From Peromyscus leucopus (lineage: Eukaryota; Chordata; Mammalia; Rodentia; Cricetidae): a DNA stretch of 64,000 bases. Below the pieces are notes generated by a model. It ran no database searches, was not told the DNA's origin, and saw nothing but the letters and a program-made list of their open reading frames with translations. The stretch lies in NCBI RefSeq assembly GCF_004664715.2, contig NC_051070.1:48297956-48361955 (forward strand). Direction: 5' to 3'. The position numbers and the translations under genes were made by a program. This document shows positions 56,455-64,000 of the stretch, in pieces (position 1 is the stretch's first letter; every line of letters begins with the position of its first letter).

Positions 56455-57050
56455 TTATAAACCAAGGCATTTTTTTTTTTTAATGGTAAAAACAGCAGAG
56501 AGGTGGTTACGGTGGGCAGAGGCGTCTCTCTCTCTAGGCTTCAGATACTGTCTGATGACACGCTTAGCCTTGGCCTTGGGACAGCCAGTGGTCTGCTAAG
56601 CTAAACCCCAAAAGCTTTCTATCTGTTGATCACAGGATGTCAGGTCTGACACAGAGGCGGGTGAGAAATGGCTGTTTAGGAAGCCAAAGCTAGCTCGAAA
56701 TGAAGGATAATTAAGCTTTAGATCTACAGTGTTCCAACCTCTCCCCATCAGTGCGGTGCTCATCGGTCTGCGGCTTCTTTCCTGCAATTCTTGTTCACAC
56801 ACCAAACCAAGAGCCTCGGATTCTCCAAGTGTGACCACTGGGCCTTGATTTGGGTACTTTAGGGATTTGAAGAGAGGTTACAGATAAATTCATTAGACTC
56901 TTTTTTTACTTTGGTGCTGCAGTGAGAGAAAGGGGAGTCTAGCGGCCCTTGGGTGTGTCAGTACAGCATATGTGTGCACAAGTGTGAATGAGGGTGTGAA
57001 CGCAGGGCTGAGCCGATATCCACACCCAGAAGCACTCAAGATAGGTACCA
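56455..57050. other. Unannotated stretch
   Basis: Short T run at 56,470; nothing else. Confidence 0.5.
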
Positions 57051-57054
57051 AGGT

Positions 57055-57172
57055 AGTTGGGGCAGGAACTCAAGCAGGGCAGGAACCCAGAGGCAGAAAC
57101 TGAAGCAGAGGCCATGGAGGAGTGCTACTTACTGGCTTGCTCTCCATGGCTTGCTCAGCCTGATTTCTTTTT
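57055..57172 (-). repeat. MT-type LTR, distal half
   Basis: GCAGGAACTCAAGCAGGGCA, CTTACTGGCTTGCTCTCCAT; continues at 57,710 after the nested L1. Confidence 0.8.
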
Positions 57173-57692
57173 TCTTTTCCTTTTTTTTTCTTAATTAAAT
57201 TTATTTAGTAATTTTTACATCCCAACCGCAGTACCGCAGTTTCCCCTTCCTCCTCTCCTCCCACTTCCTCCCCACCATCTCCCCTCTGCCTCCCACATCT
57301 ACCCACTCCAGTCCAGAAAAGGGCAGGTCTCCCATGGACACCAACAAAACATGGCACATCAAGTCTCAATAGGACCAAGCACCCACGCCTGGATTGAGTC
57401 TGGGTAAGGCAGCCCAGTGTGAGGAGTAGGTTCCCAAAAGCCAGCTAAAGTGTTAGGGACAGCCCTGCTCCCACCGCCCGGAGTCCTGCAAGCAGACCAA
57501 GTCACATAACTGTCACAGATATGCAGAGGGCCTAGGTCAGTTCCACGCAGACTCCCTGGTTGTCAGCTCAGACTCTTTGAGCTCCTGTAAGCCCAGGTCA
57601 GCTGACTCCGGGTTCTCTCGTGGTGTCCTTGACCCCTCTGGCTTGTACAATCCTTCCTCCCTCTCTTCTGCAGGATTTCCCAAGCTCTGCCC
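57173..57692 (-). mobile_element. Rodent L1 3' UTR fragment nested in the LTR
   Basis: Begins with the poly-A tail (read as TTTTCCTTTTTTTTTC), then TTTATTTAGTAATTTTTACA, CTCCTCCCACTTCC and GGCAGGTCTCCCATGGACAC, the reverse of a rodent L1 3' UTR. Both junctions carry TCAGCC...TTT, a possible target-site duplication. Confidence 0.7.
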
Positions 57693-57699
57693 ATGTTTG

Positions 57700-57920
57700 T
57701 CAGCCCACTTTTTATAGAACCAAGGACCACCAGCCTAGGGATGGCACCACCCACCGTGGGCTGCTTTCCATGTCAATCACTAATGAAGAAAATGCCTTCC
57801 AGGCTTGCCTACAGCCCAATCTTTTTTTTTTTTTTTTTTTTTTTTCAGTTGAGGGTCCCTCCCTCCTCTCAGATGACTTTAGCTTGGGTCAAGTTGACCT
57901 GAAACTAGCCAGGGCAGGCA
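57700..57920 (-). repeat. MT-type LTR, proximal half, with a T run
   Basis: TTTTTATAGAACCAAGGACC, GATGGCACCACCCACCGTGG, then a T run (57,822-57,845) and CAAGTTGACCTGAAACTAGC. Confidence 0.8.
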
Positions 57921-58282
57921 TACTTAACAGAGAGGCCATGGGTGTTAAGTAACCTGCAGAACCCTAAGAACTGTTCTGGCACATGGTGGATGCTGAACAT
58001 AGTGATAGCTTTCATGATAGTGAGGAGGAGGAGAGGAGAGGAGAGGAAGAGGAAGCAGAGCAAGAAAAAGGGAAAGTGAAGAAAGAGCGTGTGGTGGTGA
58101 TTGGCTCAGAAGCCAGGCAGAGAGTCTTATAAAGCTAATAACAGTGGCATTCCAGCAAGCGTTTAACAACTGACATCCAGAACCCCACTGGGTAAAGGAT
58201 TTGGCAAGATCGGTCCCTAGTCTCTCCGAGGTTGATATGCTGAAGGCATGAATACTGGGACAGTGGTGTCTCTTTTGTGTCA

Positions 58283-58358
58283 TACCCCTACTGATACTGA
58301 GTGTACCCCCATTGTTAAAATACCCCTACTGATACTGAGTGTACCCCCATTGTTAAAA
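58283..58358. repeat. Perfect 38-bp tandem duplication
   Basis: 58,283-58,320 is repeated without change at 58,321-58,358 (TACCCCTACTGATACTGAGT onward). Confidence 0.98.
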
Positions 58359-58429
58359 TGGGAACTTTGGTTTTATGTAATTACACGTGTGTTGCTGAAA
58401 CAGAATATGTTTAATTTTAAAATATAGGG

Positions 58430-58600
58430 GTGGGGTGGTAAGATTGTTCAGCTTGCTTCCAAGCCTAAGAACCTGAGTTAGATCCTAGGACCTTTGACAG
58501 AATTGATTCCTAAATACTGTTCTCTGACCTTTACACAAAATATGGCAGGTGTGTGCATGCACACTCAAGCATAAATAATAAATAAATTAATGTAAATTTT
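58430..58600 (+). repeat. B3-type SINE
   Basis: GATTGTTCAGCTTGCTTCCA, ACCTGAGTTAGATCCTAGGA, AAATAATAAATAAATT tail. Confidence 0.6.
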
Positions 58601-58618
58601 AAAAATAGGAAAACTGAA

Positions 58619-58768
58619 GCCGGGTGGTGGTGGCAGCGCACGCCTTTAATTCCAGTACTCTGGAGGCAGAGCCAGGCTGATCTCTGTGAGTTCGAGCCCA
58701 GCTTGGTCTACAAAGTGAGTTCCAGAACAGGCTCCAAAGCTACACAGAGAAACCCTGTCTCGAAAAAT

Positions 58769-58797
<29 letters not shown>
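58619..58797 (+). repeat. B1 SINE, young, with long A tail
   Basis: GCCGGGTGGTGGTGGCAGCG, GAACAGGCTCCAAAGCTACA, GTCTCGAAAAA tail. Confidence 0.98.
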
Positions 58798-58801
<4 letters not shown>

Positions 58802-58837
58802 CAAGATTTGTATACATTCTCTATTATACAGGAGTGT

Positions 58838-58965
58838 TAACTCCAATTCCAGCCCTCAGGAAACAGAAACAGAATCACTGTGAGTCAATGCCAGCCTTGA
58901 TCTACGCAGCAAGTTCAAATCCAGCCACGGCTATACAAGAAGACCCTGTCTCAAAAAAGGTAAAA
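58838..58965 (+). repeat. B1-like SINE
   Basis: ATGCCAGCCTTGATCTACGC, AAGACCCTGTCTCAAAAAAG. Confidence 0.7.
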
Positions 58966-59186
58966 GAAATAGTTTCTGTAGTTCATTTAATAACGTAACA
59001 AAAAAGATGTGTGAACACCTCAAGTATCAGCCTTGCCTCATCCTATACACAAAAAGTGATGTAAAATGGACCACAAAGCTAAATGGACAGACCGAAGAGT
59101 AAGTAAAATTCAACAAAATTCAGAGCAGAATGAACTCCATTTTATTATGAGGTGAACAATGATTATGATTATGTAAGCAGCCACCA

Positions 59187-59815
59187 CACAGGCCCTTAGA
59201 CCTCAGGGCTCCTGACTGTTATCCGCACCATTTGGGGTCATTTGGGCTCCCCAGTGGGAGGCGGACCTGAGTTCTTGTTGCTGAGGCTGCATTCTCTGTG
59301 CTCCAGGGGACACTCGGCAGCCATGTGACTCCTTTGGGTAAGATGCTTCTCTTTGGGCCTTCGTTCTCTTCTTTGAAAGCAGATGCGACCCCAGTAATAC
59401 CTAGTACACAGAGCTGTCGGAAAGGCCTACTGAGACACACAGCAGACACTCCAGACATAACGGAGAAGATTAGCATTGGAAATAGGGGCCTCAACACTAT
59501 CTGCAACTTAGTGGAATCTTCGTGTCGGCTGTGGTGTGTATTTACTGGGGACTTAGAATGAATCATGAATGATTACATTGATGGGATCAAGTAACACACA
59601 TATGCAAAACATACAGACACACACACACACACACACTTGGATTTCAGAAGCACTAGAACCTTTCCAATTAATGATTAGTGACAAAGAGGGAAAAGGGAAG
59701 TCAGTCGCGCTTTTAAGAATGTCCCTAAAAGTACGACAGGATGGAAGCAACACAGGCCCTTAGGCCTCAGAGCTCCTGACTGTTATCTGCACCATTTGGG
59801 GTCATGTGGCCTCCC
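59187..59815. repeat. Local direct duplication about 563 bp apart
   Basis: 59,187-59,252 and 59,750-59,815 share ACACAGGCCCTTAG, CTCCTGACTGTTATC and CACCATTTGGGGTCAT, with scattered differences; weaker similarity may extend further. Confidence 0.85.
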
Positions 59816-60240
59816 AGCTGCAGTACAGCTGACTCTCTTCAGCAGGTAAAACGATTCTTGCCAAGCTTCAGTTCCCTGGTAATATCCAGTGCCAGATATA
59901 TCCAGGACAAGGAGTTGATGTAAGGACCAAATGGAACACACTCTAGATGTGGAGATCTTAGTACACGTGCCAGCAGGCAGATGTCGATCCCTCATGGACA
60001 ACAGCTCTCCTGAGGTAGAGCCATGGTCTTCTATTACACTCCACACTTACTCTTTAAGGACCAAGCTCTGAGTGCTCCACACTCCATTAGACTCATGACC
60101 CCGGCATCTAAGCTGCACAGTGGTCCCCAAATCAATAGGCATCATGTCATTGTAGAATCTAAGCAAAAACAGAGTAAGATCCAAGTTTGAAGCCAAGAGA
60201 TCTTTTTATCCCAGCTTCTCAATGATTGTCATAAGTAAAA
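59816..60240. other. Unannotated stretch
   Basis: Nothing supported. Confidence 0.5.
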
Positions 60241-60242
60241 AG

Positions 60243-60390
60243 TAACTGGGCTGAGTTTGATGGTACATGCCTTTAGTCTAAGCATTCAGGAGGCATCTCT
60301 GTGAGTTCCAGACCAGCCTGGTCTACACAGTGAGTTTCAAGTCAGCCAGAGCTACATAGTAAGATCCTGTCTCAAAAAGAAAAAAGAAAG
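60243..60390 (+). repeat. B1 SINE
   Basis: TGGTACATGCCTTTAGTCTA, CAGACCAGCCTGGTCTACAC, ATCCTGTCTC. Confidence 0.85.
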
Positions 60391-60872
60391 GAAGGTTACC
60401 TGGCTAATATTTTCACTCTCTGGAATTAATAGGAGTCTTCCACAAATATTCTATGCCCTAATAGTAGCTGAATTCTATACCATATCAAGGACTCAAGGTA
60501 ATTTATGACAGAAATGATATTTCTTCCTCTGACAGTGAACAAGTTGTTTAAGATGTCTAAGCTTCAGTTTATCTGCTTGTTGCATATATGAGTGTCTATT
60601 TTAGTGAGTCAATTTTGAAGATTAAAATAATATGAATACATATTATAGCAATCATACTTAAATATGTGAAGCTTATTACCTATTAAAAGATTGAGAATAT
60701 TTCCACAACTTTTCCTGTCAAAGAAGGAAGTAACACTCGGTTATGAGACTTTTTAATGATGATTAAATGAGAAAATAAATTATGTGTGGTAGAACTTCTG
60801 ATACATTGTAAGAGTTTGACAAATGTTATTTTCTTGAAAAAACCTCTATAGTAGTTTGTTTGGTAGACTTAA

Positions 60873-60873
<1 letters not shown>
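60391..60873. other. Unannotated AT-rich stretch
   Basis: Nothing supported. Confidence 0.5.

Positions 60874-60922
<49 letters not shown>
60874..60922. repeat. (CA)n microsatellite
   Basis: Perfect CA tract. Confidence 0.98.
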
Positions 60923-60923
<1 letters not shown>

Positions 60924-61635
60924 AGGGAGCATATGTATGTCTGTGCAACTTCCCATCCACAGTCAGCACTGAATCCAGTCAACAAGAACAATCTACACAC
61001 TGTTCCTTGACCCTCTGCAGAATCCTCAGGATTCTACAAAGTCCCATATCCAGTCGGAGAGTCATCAATCTTATTGTGTAGATCAAGTTGAGAATTCTTT
61101 GTAACCTAACCTTTTTTTCCTTTGTTGCAACTTCTGCTTGGTGGGAAGAAAATGGTTTCTATCTACCCTGTGTCCAAGGATTACTTCCTCCACTTCCAAA
61201 TGGATTTGGAAACTGTATGATCATTGCTTGACCCATAAAGGCCTTTGTGGTGCTGTTCTCTTCTCCCCAAGTTGTTCCTCCAGGAAGCTTGTCATTTAAT
61301 CATCTGAATGAAGTCCAGTTGGTTTCTGTCTATCACCCACCAGCTCTCGGCTCATTTCTCTTTTAGTGAATCAGACAGTTTCATCATTTTTCCTTTTCAA
61401 CTGACTCAGAATTAAAAGTAGCTTGGTAATGTGTCCCAATAAACATCTTTCTCTTTAAACAAACAGGCTTCTCTGTAGGTGTCTAAATGCAGCAACTACT
61501 CAAGACACGTTTGCCGGCCACATTCTTGGAGCTGAGGAACTAGGCACTGCGTCAAAACCACAAAGCAACAGGTAATGTAAAGAGGGGCATTAGCTCTCTG
61601 ACCCTCCATCTGCTTGATCTGCAAACTACTTGACA
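60923..61635. other. Unannotated stretch
   Basis: Nothing supported. Confidence 0.5.
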
Positions 61636-61639
61636 GTGT

Positions 61640-61860
61640 ATACTTACCGAACTGGTAAAGAGCCTGCCGTGCGAGCATGGTGAACTGAGTTCAGTTTCTC
61701 CAGCACCCACGGGCAAGGGGAGGGCAGTTGTAGCAGGAGCCACCCGTAACCTCAGCACAGGGAAGGCAGGGTCAAGAGGATCCATGGGGCTCCCTGAGCA
61801 GCCAGCCTAGTGAATTGGGAAGACCCGGGTTCAGCAGGAGCGTGGGACAGCTGGTCACAC
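61640..61860 (+). repeat. B3-type SINE
   Basis: AACTGGTAAAGAGCCTGCCG, GTAACCTCAGCACAGGGAAG, GGGGCTCCCTGAGCAGCC. Confidence 0.55.
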
Positions 61861-63710
61861 TGCATCTGCAGTTATAACACAGAGAAAGTAGAGAGTATCG
61901 AGTGCTAGTGCTGTTCACGTTCTCCTTTTCATTCAGTTTCTGAACCCAGGCTGGGGGATGCTGTCCACAGCTAGAATGGATCTTCCCACCTCAATGAACT
62001 CAGTCTAGAAACTGTACACACATGCCAAGAGGCTTGTCTCCTTGGTTTTTCTCGATCCTGTCAAGGTGATGATTGAAATCAGCCATCACAGGGAGGGGGC
62101 AGAGAAAGGACATCTGGTCACCTACTCTCTGCAAGGGTTTTTCTGTTGAGTGTGACAGTTAAGAAGGGAACAGAAGAGAACATACTTGGCATATTCCAGT
62201 AAGGTAATAAAATTCGTTCTGAAATTGATCCCTTCTCTTCCGACTCTTTGAAGAACATTCTGTTTGGTGTGTGTTAGGACCCTATCTCTGAATGGATTCT
62301 CTGGACAACTTTCAGCTGCTTTTTGTAGCCACCCCATCCATCAAGCATGGAGCCACATCAAGATGCTCCTCTCCAAGAAGAAACCCTGACTGTGAGACCG
62401 GCCCCAACACCACGAAGTCATCATGAACTCAAGCGCTGTCTCCTCGAATGGTCATGCAAAGGTTAATCTTTTAAGTTCCCTCTTCCTCTGTCTTATTGGT
62501 AACAGGATGTCTGTCACACAAGAGACAGGAAACAAAAACCATGGAAATTGAAGGCAGAGGGAGAAGCATTCACTCATGACAGTAAAAAGTATTTAGGCGA
62601 GATCTGGTGATCTGAATGTACCCGTGAGACTTCTTTGAAACACAAAAAGATCCCCACTCCGTGCACACAAGTGCCCCTGCCCACAACCCTTTAGCCTCTA
62701 GCTGACCAAGACAACGTGGGTCAGAGCCTGCTGATAGATGTTTTGTAACGACAGCAAGAGGTCACAAGCCACCCATCGTGGAGTATGAGCGAGAGCTGAA
62801 CAGCAAGATGGTTCAGCCATCGTGGAAGCCTCTAACTACAGTGCCTAAAGACAAACGGGTGTCTGTGTCAGGATTGTGTTTTCTTTCTGTTTGTTTGTCT
62901 TGCTCTTCATTTTTCTTTCATCCTCTGCCCCAGAGTGACCATCCATCTGTCAGTCAGCTCCAGGCAATGCCGCTGACTTGGAAAACCAGCTATGAAACAA
63001 GAGCAATGAGAGGGATGACTTCCGGGCTCCCATTCAACCCAGAAGAGACATCCAAGGACCACAGACAAAGTCCTGCGGCACAAACAGAACACACGAATGG
63101 AACCAGAAGGCCCCGCTGGAACCAGAGGCACATTCCTATTACTTTCTAAGACCCTGGAATTAGATTCTCGATATGAACTCTAGAATTGGAGTGCTATAAT
63201 ATGTGCTGGTTTGCTCATTTCTTTGGAACCCTACATAAAATTCTTTCTGCAAGGGGTGAGTGGTTAACTGTTCCAAACCGATCACTTTGCTCTAAAATTG
63301 GGCAGCTCTTCAGTGTTCTGAGTGTTTTAGTCTCTGTGCTTGATGTAAAAGCATCTTGTGTTCCTTGTTTGGTGGCATAGCTGTGGATGTTGAGGGGGAG
63401 ATCAATCAGCACCCTGGAATCCTAAACTGAATCTGCTTCTGAGCAGCCTGGAATAAATGCAGTCTTTCTGGAAACTGCAGCAAGTCTGGAATGGGGTGAG
63501 GAGCAATTTAATGATCATGATTTTGTTAGACCTGTGGCAGAATGATCAAACAAAAAGTAAGATAAATAAATAAATGATTTTAAAGTGTTTTGAGAGTAAG
63601 ACTCATAATAAAATAACTGGAGCTGCAATCAGCAACGTAGGTGTTAGGGTTCACGGCACGGTTCAGATAGAGAGCTTGCCTAACAGTACCATGGGTGTCC
63701 TTCCCTACAC
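61861..63710. other. Unannotated stretch
   Basis: A 123-codon plus-strand frame (62,778-63,149) has no family match or splice context; no gene is called. Confidence 0.5.
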
Positions 63711-63711
63711 C

Positions 63712-63825
63712 TCAGAAAGGAGGACGGGAGGGAGAAAAAAGAAGAGAGGGAAAGAGAGAGACAGTGGAAAGGAAAGAGAACGAGGAAAAAAGGAAAGGTT
63801 GGTAAAAGAGAAAAATCAAATGTAA
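63712..63825. repeat. Purine-rich (GGAAA)n-type tract
   Basis: Long A/G run with GAGAGGGAAAGAGAGAGACA reiterations. Confidence 0.9.
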
Positions 63826-63831
63826 GTGATG

Positions 63832-63965
63832 TGCTAACTCACTCTTGTAATCTAGCACTTTGGAGGCTGAGTAAGGGATCATTGTGAGTTCAAGGCCAGC
63901 TTGGGGTACAAAGTAAGTTCCAAGTCAACCCAAGCAGCAATGAGACTCTACTTCAAATTAAAAAA
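63832..63965 (+). repeat. B1-type SINE
   Basis: CTTGTAATCTAGCACTTTGG, GTGAGTTCAAGGCCAGCTTG, A-rich end. Confidence 0.75.
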
Positions 63966-64000
63966 ATCGACAAAAGAGTAGACATAAAAATACATATGGT

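Noticed and set aside
62778..63149. A coding exon of a neighbouring gene such as Lrch1
   Set aside because: The translation has no leucine-rich or other known motif and no supporting splice sites.

Overview
The window is nuclear DNA from a cricetid rodent (hamster, vole or deer-mouse type). It is packed with B1, B2, B3 and B4/ID SINEs, and the B1 copies end in a cricetid-style 'caggctccaaagctacacagag' block. Long (CA)n tracts, rodent MaLR-like solitary LTRs, cricetid ERV LTRs and ancient L1M, L2 and MER5 copies fill most of the rest. Coding density is very low, as expected for introns.

The one gene I can prove is on the minus strand: Rubcnl (also called Pacer or KIAA0226L), a Rubicon-family autophagy regulator. 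Eleven coding exons between 26,055 and 4,005 join in frame with consistent splice phases, and a further 5' coding exon lies at about 29,232-29,690. The C-terminal Rubicon-homology (zinc-binding, Rab7-binding type) domain is complete across exons 13,633 to 4,005 and ends in the family's Cys-rich tail and a TGA stop. One internal exon known from the human protein was not found between 19,493 and 24,916. Its neighbours have matching phase, so the reading frame survives without it. The 24,916 donor appears to be a GC-AG splice site.

Layout: 1-4,000 SINE-rich flank and 3' UTR; 4,005-29,690 Rubcnl coding exons and introns; 29,690-36,990 an abnormal segment; 37,000-45,880 repeat-rich DNA; 45,880-46,640 a CpG island, the best promoter candidate for Rubcnl; 46,640-64,000 repeat-rich upstream DNA with no gene I can prove.

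The strongest anomaly is the roughly 7.3 kb from 29,690 to 36,990. CpG is not depleted there (14 in the 300 bases I counted, about as many as base composition predicts, against 3 in 300 in the flank). It has no intact SINE, microsatellite or LTR and no long ORF, only very degraded B1-like traces. Its left edge cuts into a Rubcnl exon with a frame break. Its right edge carries a 29-bp inverted copy (28/29) and a degenerate direct copy of the adjoining clean flank. A bad gap fill, uncorrected read or artificial (locally shuffled or generated) segment fits better than a new biological system, but it is the part of the window that most needs checking. I found no undescribed genetic system that I can support.
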